Shown in pieces: positions 45,712 to 54,515 of a DNA stretch of 64,000 nucleotides. Under the pieces are notes generated by a model. It was not told the DNA's origin, ran no database searches, and saw nothing but the letters and a program-made list of their open reading frames with translations. Origin of the DNA: Thermotoga maritima MSB8 (lineage in GTDB: Bacteria; Thermotogota; Thermotogae; Thermotogales; Thermotogaceae); contig NC_000853.1 of assembly GCF_000008545.1 (NCBI RefSeq), positions 262,465 through 326,464 of the forward strand, given 5' to 3'. Every line of letters starts with the position of its first letter. Position 1 is the stretch's first letter. The translations under genes and the position numbers were made by a program.

Positions 45712-46815
45712 TTGATACAAAAGGGACTGGAAGGCGTCAAAATATGTGAAAGTTCGATATGCTATCTGGATGGCATCAACGGAAGGCTCTACTACCGAGG
45801 AATACCGGTTGAGGAACTCGCGGAAAAATCGACCTTCGAAGAAACGGCCTACTTTCTCTGGTACGGAAAGCTTCCCACAAAGAGTGAGCTTGAAGAATTC
45901 AAAAGGAAAATGGCAGATTACAGAGAGCTTCCTGCAGAAGCCCTTGGAATTCTTTACCATCTTCCGAAAAACCTTCATTACATTGATGTTTTGAAGATAT
46001 TCCTTTCTATTCACGGTTCCATGGATGGGAACGATGAGGATCTCAGAGAAAAAGCCATCAGGGTTGCCAGCGTCTTTCCCACAATACTGGCGTATTACTA
46101 CAGATACTCTAAAGGAAAAGAACTGATAAGGCCAAGAAAAGACTTATCACACGTTGAGAACTTCTACTACATGATGTTCGGAGAGAGAAACGAAAAGATC
46201 CGTCTTCTGGAATCTGCGTTCATTCTTCTCATGGAGCAGGATATAAACGCTTCCACCTTTGCCGCGCTCGTGATAGCCTCCACACTCTCCGATCTTTATT
46301 CCTGTATTGTAGGGGCTCTCGGTGCACTCAAGGGTCCTCTCCACGGTGGTGCAAGTGAAAAGGTTCCACCCATGCTGGAAGAGATCGGAAGCGAAGACAG
46401 GGTGGAAGAGTTCGTTCAAAAGTGTCTGAAAGAGAAAAGAAAGATCATGGGATTCGGGCATCGAGTTTACAAAACTTACGATCCGAGAGCGGTGTTTTTG
46501 AAGAGAGTCCTTCAGGAACACTTTCCAGATAGCAAACTGTTCAGAATCGCCAGCAAGCTGGAAGAATACATCGTTTCCAACAAGATCAAAAACATATACC
46601 CGAATGTGGATCTGTATTCGAGCGTTCTCTTCGAAGAACTCGGTTTTCCAAGGAACATGTTCACTGCCCTGTTTGCAACTGCGCGTGTTGTCGGATGGAC
46701 CGCTCATGTGATCGAATACGTGAGTGACAACAAGCTGATCAGACCAACCAGTGAGTACGTGGGTCCTATGGATGTCGAATACATTCCTATCGAGCGGAGG
46801 GATGAGAATGGGTAA
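45712..46815 (+). CDS. gltA: Citrate synthase
   Basis: 367 residues from TTG behind ACGGAGGTG, the short type of citrate synthase found in Gram-positives and thermophiles. Active-site segments: GPLHGGASE (His), MGFGHRVYKTYDPR (His, Arg) and NVDLYSSVLFEELG (Asp region), then FATARVVGWTAHVIEY. Condenses acetyl-CoA with oxaloacetate. First gene of an operon continuing with an aconitase-superfamily pair and proAB; a 2-methylcitrate activity is a possible alternative. Confidence 0.92.
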   Translation: MIQKGLEGVKICESSICYLDGINGRLYYRGIPVEELAEKSTFEETAYFLWYGKLPTKSELEEFKRKMADYRELPAEALGILYHLPKNLHYIDVLKIFLSIHGSMDGNDEDLREKAIRVASVFPTILAYYYRYSKGKELIRPRKDLSHVENFYYMMFGERNEKIRLLESAFILLMEQDINASTFAALVIASTLSDLYSCIVGALGALKGPLHGGASEKVPPMLEEIGSEDRVEEFVQKCLKEKRKIMGFGHRVYKTYDPRAVFLKRVLQEHFPDSKLFRIASKLEEYIVSNKIKNIYPNVDLYSSVLFEELGFPRNMFTALFATARVVGWTAHVIEYVSDNKLIRPTSEYVGPMDVEYIPIERRDENG

Positions 46816-48064
46816 GACACTCGCAGAAAAGATCTTTTCTGAACATGTTGGAAGAGACGTGAAAGCCGGAGAAATCGTACTCGCGAGAGTGGATATAGCC
46901 ATGGCCCAGGATGGAACAGGCCCTCTGATGATAAACGAATTCAGAGAACTCGGTTTCAAAGAAGTGAAGGTCCCGAAGGCCTTCCTCTTCATCGATCACG
47001 CTTCTCCGAGCCCGAGGAAAGAGCTTTCGAACTCGCAGAAGATGATGAGAGAATTTGGAAAAGAGATGGGAGTCAAGGTTTTCGATGCGGGAGACGGAAT
47101 ATCCCATCAAATCCTCGCGGAAAAATACGTGAAGCCCGGCGATCTGGTAGCGGGTGCGGATTCGCACACCTGCACTGCCGGTGGGCTCGGTGCTTTCGGA
47201 ACAGGAATGGGTTCCACGGATGTTGCGATCATCTTCGGGCTTGGACAGAACTGGTTCAAAGTACCTGAGACGATCAAAGTTGTGGTGAACGGGAAGCTAC
47301 AGGATGGAGTTTACGCGAAGGACATCATTCTCGAGATCGCGAGAATTCTGGGAAGCGACGGCGCAACTTACAAAGCGTTGGAGTTCCACGGAAGCTGTAT
47401 CGAAAATATGAATGTGGAGGACAGACTCACCATCTCCAACATGGCGGTGGAAGTGGGAGCGAAAGCGGGTCTCATGCCCTCTGATGAGAAGACCAGAGAA
47501 TTCCTGAAAAAGATGGGAAGAGAGGAGGACTTCAGAGAGTTGAAAGCAGATCCAGACGCGGTTTACGAGACAGAGATAGAGATAGATGCCACCACACTCG
47601 AACCACTCGTCTCTTTGCCTCACTATGTGGACAACGTGAGAAAGGTGAGCGAGGTTGAAAAGGAAAAGATAAAGATAGATCAAGTTTTCATAGGAACCTG
47701 TACGAACGGAAGACTCCAGGATCTTGAGATCGCTTTGAAGATTCTTGAGAAACACGGAAAGCATCCGGATGTGAGGCTGATCGTTGGTCCTGCTTCAAGG
47801 AAGGTCTACATGGACGCCCTTGAAAAGGGAATAATCAAGAAATTCGTTGAACTTGGAGCGGCAGTTATACCACCTGGCTGTGGCCCGTGTGTTGGAATTC
47901 ACATGGGTGTTCTTGGAGACGGAGAGAGGGTACTTTCCACGCAGAACAGAAACTTCAAGGGAAGAATGGGGAATCCCAATGCGGAGATATACCTCGCTTC
48001 TCCTGCAACGGCGGCAGCCACCGCGGTAACTGGATACATCACAGATCCAAGAAGGTTCATTTGA
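46808..48064 (+). CDS. Aconitase-superfamily large subunit (LeuC-like; possibly aconitase or homoaconitase activity)
   Basis: 418 residues, the archaeal-length LeuC/HacA type. 4Fe-4S ligands are in GADSHTCT, GTCTNGR and PPGCGPCVG. Overlaps citrate synthase by 8 bases and is followed by the matching small subunit. By family alone it would be called 3-isopropylmalate dehydratase large subunit. The setting between citrate synthase and proline genes, with no leuA or leuB nearby, points rather to citrate-isocitrate interconversion. Confidence 0.88.
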   Translation: MGKTLAEKIFSEHVGRDVKAGEIVLARVDIAMAQDGTGPLMINEFRELGFKEVKVPKAFLFIDHASPSPRKELSNSQKMMREFGKEMGVKVFDAGDGISHQILAEKYVKPGDLVAGADSHTCTAGGLGAFGTGMGSTDVAIIFGLGQNWFKVPETIKVVVNGKLQDGVYAKDIILEIARILGSDGATYKALEFHGSCIENMNVEDRLTISNMAVEVGAKAGLMPSDEKTREFLKKMGREEDFRELKADPDAVYETEIEIDATTLEPLVSLPHYVDNVRKVSEVEKEKIKIDQVFIGTCTNGRLQDLEIALKILEKHGKHPDVRLIVGPASRKVYMDALEKGIIKKFVELGAAVIPPGCGPCVGIHMGVLGDGERVLSTQNRNFKGRMGNPNAEIYLASPATAAATAVTGYITDPRRFI

Positions 48065-48077
48065 AGGAGGGTGAATC

Positions 48078-48578
48078 ATGATAAGGGGAAGAGTCTGGAA
48101 GTTCGGTGACAATATATCGACTGATCATATAGCGCCTGGAAGGTACTTTCATCTGAGGAACAATCTCGAGGAGCTCGCAAAACACGTCCTGGAAGATGCC
48201 ATGGAGGATTTCGCGAAGAAGGTGCAGAAAGGTGACATCATCGTGGCTGGCAAGAACTTCGGACTTGGTTCTTCCAGAGAACACGCTGCGCGCATCATAA
48301 AGATCGCTGGTGTTTCCTGTATCGTGGCGAAGTCTTTCGCAAGGATCTTCTACCGAAACGCCATCAATGTGGGCCTTCCAGTCATAGAGCTCAAAGAAGT
48401 CGACGAGATCAACCAGGGAGACGAACTTGAGATAGATCTCGAAAACGGTGTTTTGAAGAACCTCACAACGGGAAAAGAATACAGATTCACTCCAATTCCG
48501 AAGTTTCTCCTCGAAATACTGAAAGAAGACGGTATAGTGAACTATCTGAAAAAACACGGTTCCTTCCCGAAGGTTTAG
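48078..48578 (+). CDS. Aconitase-superfamily small subunit (LeuD-like)
   Basis: 166 residues, the swivelling domain as a separate chain. GKNFGLGSSREHA is the substrate-binding loop common to the superfamily. The specificity loop after STDHIAPGR reads YFHLRNN (23-29): it carries an Arg, as in homoaconitases (YLRT), where isopropylmalate isomerases have a small hydrophobic residue. That favours a tricarboxylate substrate with a second negative charge. ATG behind GAAGGAGGGTG. Confidence 0.88.
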   Translation: MIRGRVWKFGDNISTDHIAPGRYFHLRNNLEELAKHVLEDAMEDFAKKVQKGDIIVAGKNFGLGSSREHAARIIKIAGVSCIVAKSFARIFYRNAINVGLPVIELKEVDEINQGDELEIDLENGVLKNLTTGKEYRFTPIPKFLLEILKEDGIVNYLKKHGSFPKV

Positions 48579-48590
48579 GGGGTGAGGATT

Positions 48591-49838
48591 GTGGATGAAC
48601 TCCTCGAGAAGGCGAAGAAGGTACGAGAGGCTTGGGATGTTCTGAGAAACGCTACGACGAGGGAAAAGAACAAAGCGATAAAGAAGATAGCCGAGAAACT
48701 CGATGAGAGGAGAAAAGAAATCCTCGAAGCGAACAGAATCGACGTGGAAAAGGCCCGCGAGCGGGGTGTGAAGGAGTCTCTCGTTGACAGACTCGCTCTG
48801 AACGATAAAAGAATCGATGAGATGATAAAAGCGTGTGAGACGGTGATTGGACTGAAAGATCCCGTGGGAGAAGTGATCGATTCTTGGGTGAGAGAAGACG
48901 GACTCAGAATAGCGAGAGTGAGGGTTCCCATCGGTCCGATAGGGATCATTTACGAATCCAGGCCGAACGTCACCGTGGAGACCACGATCTTGGCCTTGAA
49001 GAGCGGTAACACCATACTGCTCAGGGGCGGATCCGACGCTTTGAACTCGAACAAGGCGATAGTCTCAGCCATAAGGGAGGCGCTCAAAGAAACCGAGATT
49101 CCGGAAAGCTCCGTTGAGTTCATCGAGAACACCGACAGATCCCTCGTTCTTGAGATGATACGGCTCAGGGAATATCTCTCCCTTGTCATTCCACGTGGTG
49201 GATACGGCCTCATCAGCTTTGTGCGTGACAACGCGACCGTTCCGGTACTGGAAACAGGTGTTGGAAACTGTCACATCTTCGTCGATGAGAGCGCCGATCT
49301 GAAGAAGGCTGTTCCGGTCATAATAAACGCGAAGACACAAAGGCCTGGTACCTGTAACGCTGCAGAGAAACTGCTCGTTCATGAGAAGATAGCGAAGGAG
49401 TTTCTTCCTGTGATCGTGGAGGAGCTGAGAAAACACGGCGTCGAAGTGAGAGGCTGTGAAAAGACCAGAGAAATCGTGCCGGACGTGGTACCGGCTACTG
49501 AAGATGACTGGCCCACCGAGTATCTGGACCTCATCATCGCCATCAAAGTGGTCAAGAATGTGGACGAGGCGATTGAGCACATAAAGAAATATTCCACAGG
49601 ACATTCCGAATCGATTCTGACTGAAAACTATTCGAACGCTAAAAAGTTCGTTTCAGAAATCGATGCCGCAGCCGTTTACGTGAACGCTTCGACCAGATTC
49701 ACAGACGGCGGGCAGTTCGGTTTCGGTGCCGAGATCGGAATCAGCACCCAGAGATTCCACGCAAGAGGTCCCGTGGGGCTCAGAGAGCTCACCACGTACA
49801 AATTCGTCGTTCTTGGAGAGTATCATGTGAGGGAATGA
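48591..49838 (+). CDS. proA: Gamma-glutamyl phosphate reductase
   Basis: 415 residues from GTG 48591, 5 bases behind GGGGGTGAGG; a GTG three codons earlier is inside that site. Aldehyde dehydrogenase fold: VPIGPIGIIYESRPNVT, LRGGSDALNSN, the catalytic cysteine in RPGTCNAAE, and FGFGAEIGISTQ. Second step of proline synthesis. proA comes before proB here, the reverse of many operons. Confidence 0.96.
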   Translation: MDELLEKAKKVREAWDVLRNATTREKNKAIKKIAEKLDERRKEILEANRIDVEKARERGVKESLVDRLALNDKRIDEMIKACETVIGLKDPVGEVIDSWVREDGLRIARVRVPIGPIGIIYESRPNVTVETTILALKSGNTILLRGGSDALNSNKAIVSAIREALKETEIPESSVEFIENTDRSLVLEMIRLREYLSLVIPRGGYGLISFVRDNATVPVLETGVGNCHIFVDESADLKKAVPVIINAKTQRPGTCNAAEKLLVHEKIAKEFLPVIVEELRKHGVEVRGCEKTREIVPDVVPATEDDWPTEYLDLIIAIKVVKNVDEAIEHIKKYSTGHSESILTENYSNAKKFVSEIDAAAVYVNASTRFTDGGQFGFGAEIGISTQRFHARGPVGLRELTTYKFVVLGEYHVRE

Positions 49839-49840
49839 TT

Positions 49841-50896
49841 ATGAAAGTCGTTGTAAAGGTTGGAAGCAACCTGCTTGTGGGAAGTTCTGGCTTGAGAAAG
49901 TCTTACATCGCAGAACTCTGTCGCGAGGTTGCACGTTTGAAAAGTCAAGGGCACGAAATTTCCATCATCACATCTGGGGCCCGCGCTGCGGGCTTTACTT
50001 ATCTTGGAAAAGGAAAGAGAACACAGGACCTTCACATAAAACAGGCTCTCTGCGCTGTGGGACAGGTCCAGCTCATGAAGGTGTACGAAAACGCCTTCGA
50101 TTTCTATGGCATCAAAATCGCCCAGATCCTGCTCACAAGGGACACTTTTTCCAACAGAAAAAGGTACCTGAACCTCAGAAACACACTGATCGGACTCTCG
50201 GAGTTCGATGTTGTACCCATCGTGAACGAAAACGACACAGTTGCAACAGAGGAGATCACACTCGGTGACAACGACACGCTCGCTGCCATGTTCTCGATAG
50301 CCTGGGATGCGGACTTCCTTGTGCTTTTCACAACGGTGGATGGAGTCATCGATGAGAACGGAAAACTCGTCGAAAGATTCGACGAGTCGGTGAAACTGAA
50401 AGATATGGGAAAGAGCAGCTGGGGAACTGGTGGTATCAGATCCAAGATAGAATCTGCGTTGATGGCTTCAAGATGCGGTGTGAAAGCGACCATATGCAGC
50501 GGAAACGACGTTTCAAACCTCACAAGGTTTGTGAAGGGAGAACCTGTCGGTACTGTTTTTGAACCACAAGGACGCTTGAAAGCAAAAAAAGCCTGGATTG
50601 CCTTTCTCTCAGAACCTGCAGGAAAGATATACGTAAACAAAGGAGCTGAAGAGGCACTCAAAAGCGGTAATAGCCTTCTGCCTGTTGGTGTCACAGGTGT
50701 GGAAGGAACGTTCGATGTGGGAGATGTGGTGGAGATAGTGAACGAAGAAGGAGAACTCGTCGGTCGAGGGATCGTGAATTACTCGTCTTCGGATCTGGAG
50801 AAAATAGCGGGTCACAAATCTTCCGATTTGAAAAAGATCCTCGGATACGAAGGAAACAAGGTGGTCGTTCACATAGACAACATGTGGGTAGCTTAA
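49841..50896 (+). CDS. proB: Glutamate 5-kinase with PUA domain
   Basis: 351 residues. Amino-acid kinase domain (VVVKVGSNLL, ITSGARAAG, VPIVNENDTVATEE, GDNDTLAA, GTGGIRSKIESA) followed by a C-terminal PUA domain (SGNSLLPVGVTGVEGTFDVGDVVEI). I prefer ATG 49841 over ATG 49835 because GAGGGA lies only one base from the latter. First enzyme of proline synthesis, normally inhibited by proline. Last gene of the operon, closed by a strong terminator. Confidence 0.95.
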   Translation: MKVVVKVGSNLLVGSSGLRKSYIAELCREVARLKSQGHEISIITSGARAAGFTYLGKGKRTQDLHIKQALCAVGQVQLMKVYENAFDFYGIKIAQILLTRDTFSNRKRYLNLRNTLIGLSEFDVVPIVNENDTVATEEITLGDNDTLAAMFSIAWDADFLVLFTTVDGVIDENGKLVERFDESVKLKDMGKSSWGTGGIRSKIESALMASRCGVKATICSGNDVSNLTRFVKGEPVGTVFEPQGRLKAKKAWIAFLSEPAGKIYVNKGAEEALKSGNSLLPVGVTGVEGTFDVGDVVEIVNEEGELVGRGIVNYSSSDLEKIAGHKSSDLKKILGYEGNKVVVHIDNMWVA

Positions 50897-50899
50897 AAA

Positions 50900-50927
50900 A
50901 GCCCGCCGGGTGGCGGGCTCTTTATTT
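50900..50927. terminator. Bidirectional terminator between proB and transaldolase
   Basis: Perfect 8-bp stem AGCCCGCC (50900-50907) with GGCGGGCT (50912-50919), GGGT loop. T-rich on the plus strand (CTTTATTT) and six T on the minus strand. Confidence 0.9.
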
Positions 50928-51578
50928 CTTCAGGTTCTCCAAATACTTTTTCCAGTCTTCCATGAACCTTTCTATTCCAAGATCCGTCATCGGGTGTTTG
51001 AAGAGTTTCTCCAGCACGGCAAATGGCATCGTCACGATATCCACACCCATAAGTGCTGCTTCCACCACGTGCATTGGATGTCTGATGCTTGCGGCGATGA
51101 TCTCGGTTTCGAAACCGTAGTTGTTGTAGATCTCGACGATTTCTCCAAGCATTCTCATTCCGTCGTTTGAAAGATCGTCCATCCTTCCAACGAAGGGGCT
51201 CACGTAGGTTGCTCCCGCTTTCGCGGCCAGAATGGCCTGGGCTGGGCTGAACACGAGTGTCACGTTTGTCTTTATACCCTCTGCAGAGAGAGTCTTCACC
51301 GCTTTGATGCCATCGGGTGTCATTGGTATCTTGATCACCACGTATTCGCTGATCTGAGCGAGTTCTCTCGCCTCTCTCACCATGCCTTCGTAGTCGAGAG
51401 ACACAACCTCCGCAGAAACGGGACCTTTCACCAGATCGCAGATCTCTTTCACTCTCTGTTTGAACTCTGCTCCTTCCTTTGAAATCAGTGTTGGATTCGT
51501 CGTTACTCCATCCACGATACCCCATTCAACACCTTTTTTGATCTCTTCTAAGTTTGCTGTGTCCAGAAAGATCTTCAT
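50922..51578 (-). CDS. tal: Transaldolase, short TalC/MipB type
   Basis: 218 residues, the compact transaldolase family. [13 protein letters not shown] start, GVTTNPTLI, Schiff-base lysine in [30 protein letters not shown]. Non-oxidative pentose phosphate branch, joining the xylulose-5-phosphate from arabinose to hexose phosphates. ATG behind GGGAGGTG. Single-gene unit; the 98 bases upstream hold a small inverted repeat CTCTTA...TAAGAG and no clear promoter. Confidence 0.94.
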   Translation of the reverse strand: MKIFLDTANLEEIKKGVEWGIVDGVTTNPTLISKEGAEFKQRVKEICDLVKGPVSAEVVSLDYEGMVREARELAQISEYVVIKIPMTPDGIKAVKTLSAEGIKTNVTLVFSPAQAILAAKAGATYVSPFVGRMDDLSNDGMRMLGEIVEIYNNYGFETEIIAASIRHPMHVVEAALMGVDIVTMPFAVLEKLFKHPMTDLGIERFMEDWKKYLENLKK

Positions 51579-51676
51579 CGTTTCACCTCCCAGAAGCTAT
51601 TCTCTCTTATTTTCTTTAAGAGCTCGATAGGAGTTTTTGAAAATCTCTGTTAGTCTTTGGTTGATAAGAAGTTAAC

Positions 51677-52624
51677 TCAACGTTCCTGATTTGATAGAAA
51701 CATTTCAACTTCATCTAACACCGGCATAGCATCTACACCGCCTACTCTTGTGATAACGATAGCGGCGACGGCGTTGGCGAACTTTCCTATCTCGACAGCG
51801 TCTTCGATCGTTTCAGGTGTTTTCTCCAGATACTTGTGTATCACAGCGGCTGTGAACGAGTCTCCGCACCCCGTGGCATCCACAGGTTTTACTTTGAAAG
51901 AAGGAACCATACGTTTTTCTCCTTTGAACTTCACAAGACATCCCCTTTCTCCCATGGTCACAAAAAGCAGGCCGTTTTCCTTGATCGGAATTTTGTCAAC
52001 GGCCGTTTCTAAATCTTCCTGGAAGATGTATTCCAGATCCTTGTCGCTGAGTTTTACGATATCTACCTTCGAAGAGATCTCGAGAAAGTCCTTCACGAAG
52101 GTGTTTCTGTCTTCTATCAGTGAGGGTCTCACGTTCGGATCGTAAGAGACGGGCTTCCCTTCTTCCAAAAACGTTTCCATCACTTTCAAATAGGCGCTTC
52201 TCGATGGTTCAACGGCAAGAGAGTATGATCCGATGTGAAGGAAAGAAAATTGTGCGGGGTCGATGTTCACTTCTTCCGGTCTCAGATTCGTATCGGCTGG
52301 TTTTTCTCTGAAGAAGACGAAATCCGGATTTCCCTGAGCGTCTCTTGCCACAAAAGCGAGGGTAGTCTTACAAGAAGAATCGAAGATGATGTGTGTTGTG
52401 TCTATGCCTTCTTTTTTCATCACCTCAAGTAGGAACTCGGAGAACTGGTCTCCTCCAAGTTTTCCGAGAAAAGAAACCTCTCTTCCCAGTCTTTTGAGAG
52501 CAACGGCGACGTTCAGGGGAGAACCTCCCGCTTTCTTTCTGAAGAGCTCACTCTGTGAAAGGTTCTTTCCTTTGTCCTCTGAGATGAAATCAATGAGGAT
52601 TTCACCGGTGCAGAGAACATTCAC
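51677..52624 (-). CDS. PfkB-family sugar kinase, probable fructokinase
   Basis: 315 residues from GTG behind GGAGGTG. PfkB signatures: GGSPLNVAVALKRLG near residue 33 and the C-terminal DATGCGDSFTAA with the catalytic aspartate. The overall pattern (CTGEILIDFI start, FLHIGSYSL, YDPNVRPSL) fits bacterial fructokinases. 2-Keto-3-deoxygluconate kinase is the main alternative. Divergent from the SDR/alcohol dehydrogenase pair, which may supply a ketose. Confidence 0.85.
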   Translation of the reverse strand: MNVLCTGEILIDFISEDKGKNLSQSELFRKKAGGSPLNVAVALKRLGREVSFLGKLGGDQFSEFLLEVMKKEGIDTTHIIFDSSCKTTLAFVARDAQGNPDFVFFREKPADTNLRPEEVNIDPAQFSFLHIGSYSLAVEPSRSAYLKVMETFLEEGKPVSYDPNVRPSLIEDRNTFVKDFLEISSKVDIVKLSDKDLEYIFQEDLETAVDKIPIKENGLLFVTMGERGCLVKFKGEKRMVPSFKVKPVDATGCGDSFTAAVIHKYLEKTPETIEDAVEIGKFANAVAAIVITRVGGVDAMPVLDEVEMFLSNQER

Positions 52625-52667
52625 AAGAATACACCTCCGCCGGAAAACGATTTTCTATTTCATCTTC

Positions 52668-52673
52668 ATTATA
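52668..52673 (-). promoter_or_regulatory. Candidate -10 box of the PfkB-kinase gene
   Basis: TATAAT on the minus strand, 44 bases before the GTG start, with TTAACA 15 bases further upstream as an imperfect -35. The plus-strand promoter for the SDR gene in the same 108-base gap is not clear. Confidence 0.4.
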
Positions 52674-52732
52674 CTTCAAGGCGAAGTGTGTTAATATTGT
52701 GTTGAACTGTTATTTTTCCGGGAGGGATCGTT

Positions 52733-53506
52733 GTGAATATTCTTGAAAAGCTTTTCTCTTTGAAAAGAAAGGTAGCTCTGGTGACTGGTGGAGGACAGGG
52801 CATCGGGAAGGCCATCGCCCAGGCGCTGGCAGCGGCGGGTGCAGCTGTTTTGATCATGGACATAAACGAAGAAACAGCCAGAAGAACGGTCGAAGAGATA
52901 AAAGAGAAAGGTGGCGAAGCAGATTTCTATGTTGGGGATGTGACGAAAGAAGAAGATTGTTTTGGAGCGGTCAAAAAGGCGCTGGATAGGTGGGGGAAAC
53001 TCGACATAGGAGTCAACAACGCGGGAATAGGAGACTGGTGTGAAGCGGAGAATTATCCGGTTGAGAAGTGGAAAAAGGTCATAGACGTGAATCTGGTTGG
53101 GGTGTTTCTTTCCGCAAAAGCGGAGTTCCACGCTATGAAGGAAAGAAAATACGGAAAGATCATAAACATCGCGTCCATGTCCGGACACATCGTGAACAAA
53201 CCTCAGAAGCAGACAGCTTACAACGCTTCGAAAGCGGGTGTGATCCATCTCACCAGATCTCTGGCCGCCGAGTGGGCCCCGTACGGAATCAGGGTGAACA
53301 GCATAAGCCCCGGATACATCAGAACACCTCTCATAGAATCTCCAAACGTGAAAGATCTTGTTCCCCTCTGGCTCGACATGATCCCTCTTGGAAGACTGGG
53401 AGAGGTGGACGATCTGATAGGAGCTGCTATCTTCCTTGCAAGTCCCGCCTCAGATTACATGACAGGGCACGATCTTGTGATAGACGGAGGCTACACCGTC
53501 TGGTGA
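52733..53506 (+). CDS. Short-chain dehydrogenase/reductase
   Basis: 257 residues from GTG behind GGGAGGG. Rossmann fold with TGGGQGIG, DVTKEEDC, NNAGIG, active-site serine in IASMSG, YNASK and the RVNSISPGYIRT segment; ends in IDGGYTVW. Resembles sugar-polyol dehydrogenases such as gluconate 5-dehydrogenase or sorbitol dehydrogenase. Asp at the end of strand 2 (IMDINEE) points to NAD rather than NADP. Substrate unknown. Followed after 12 bases by a zinc alcohol dehydrogenase. Confidence 0.87.
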   Translation: MNILEKLFSLKRKVALVTGGGQGIGKAIAQALAAAGAAVLIMDINEETARRTVEEIKEKGGEADFYVGDVTKEEDCFGAVKKALDRWGKLDIGVNNAGIGDWCEAENYPVEKWKKVIDVNLVGVFLSAKAEFHAMKERKYGKIINIASMSGHIVNKPQKQTAYNASKAGVIHLTRSLAAEWAPYGIRVNSISPGYIRTPLIESPNVKDLVPLWLDMIPLGRLGEVDDLIGAAIFLASPASDYMTGHDLVIDGGYTVW

Positions 53507-53518
53507 GGAGGTTAGAAT

Positions 53519-54472
53519 ATGAAAGTACTTTTGATAGAAAAACCCGGTGTTGCGAGTGTTGTGGAGAAAGAGATACCCGTTCCCGGTGAAGATCAGACCC
53601 TCGTGAAAGTACTCGCGTGCGGTATCTGTGGAACCGACTACAAGATATTCTCAGGAGGCACCAACGCCAACTATCCAGTTGTTCCAGGGCATGAGATCGT
53701 CGGCGTCGTTGAAAGATCGGGTGTTTTCGAAAAGGGGCAGATGGTTGTGATCGATCCCAACAGATCCTGTGGGAAGTGTGACTACTGTAGAAAAGGTATG
53801 TCTCAGTTCTGTGAAAACCTTCAGGCAACGGGCGTGACAGAACCAGGAGGATTTGCGGAATACGTGCTCGTGGAGAACTCACAGGTTTATCCTGTGAGAA
53901 ATGTACCCGCAGAGAGAGCCGTTTTCGCAGAACCGCTTTCCTGTGTTCTCGAAGGAGTGAAGATGGTGAAACATGGATTCTACGACAGAATCCTCGTAGT
54001 CGGAGCAGGTAGTATAGGTGTGATTTTTGGTCTGATCTTCAAGAAAATTTTTCCGGGTGCAGAAATAGTCCTTGCGGAGAAAGACGAGAAACGTGCGGAA
54101 TACGTTGTGCAAACTTTTGGATTGAAAGTGGATGAACCAAAAGGAGAGTACGATCTTACTGTCGAGTGTTCTGGTACGGTGGAAGGGTTCAAAACTTGCT
54201 TTGAACACACAGGAAAAGGTGGAATGCTCCTTCAGTTCAGCGTCATCTCCAAAGACAAGATGGTTGAGATCTCACCGTTCGAGATCTACCGAAAGGAGAT
54301 GAAAATACTCGGGTCCTATCTCAATCCTTTCACAATGAAAGAAGCGGTGAAGATCATAGAATCTGGAGAGTTTCCCTTCGAAAAACTTGTCACCGATCGT
54401 CTGGATCTTGAAGGGGTGAAAGAATACCTGTCGTCTCACAAAAAGGCATTGATGAAGGGAATTTTTTCTTAA
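53519..54472 (+). CDS. Zinc-dependent medium-chain alcohol/polyol dehydrogenase
   Basis: 317 residues, slightly short for the family. Catalytic zinc ligands in CGICGTD and PGHEIVG; the structural zinc set of four cysteines in CGKCDYCRKGMSQFC. NAD-binding VVGAGSIGVI. Groups with threonine/sorbitol dehydrogenase-like enzymes acting on sugars or polyols. GAGGAGG precedes the ATG. With the SDR and the divergent PfkB kinase it may form a small polyol-oxidising module. Confidence 0.87.
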   Translation: MKVLLIEKPGVASVVEKEIPVPGEDQTLVKVLACGICGTDYKIFSGGTNANYPVVPGHEIVGVVERSGVFEKGQMVVIDPNRSCGKCDYCRKGMSQFCENLQATGVTEPGGFAEYVLVENSQVYPVRNVPAERAVFAEPLSCVLEGVKMVKHGFYDRILVVGAGSIGVIFGLIFKKIFPGAEIVLAEKDEKRAEYVVQTFGLKVDEPKGEYDLTVECSGTVEGFKTCFEHTGKGGMLLQFSVISKDKMVEISPFEIYRKEMKILGSYLNPFTMKEAVKIIESGEFPFEKLVTDRLDLEGVKEYLSSHKKALMKGIFS

Positions 54473-54515
54473 TTAAGCTAATTCCCGTCGAGAGTTTTAA
54501 AGAAAAACATTCTTG
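54473..54515. other. Short convergent gap between alcohol dehydrogenase and LacI genes
   Basis: 43 AT-rich bases containing TTAATTAA and no stable hairpin that I can find. It also marks the point where base composition drops. Confidence 0.4.

Noticed and set aside
46808-48578. Calling the pair leuC/leuD outright
   Set aside because: Family membership is clear, but context and the Arg-containing specificity loop argue against isopropylmalate as substrate, so I left the symbol blank.
51600-51622. Inverted repeat CTCTTA...TAAGAG upstream of transaldolase as a terminator or operator
   Set aside because: Six AT-rich pairs make a weak stem, it is not placed after a stop with a T-tract, and no promoter is clear beside it.
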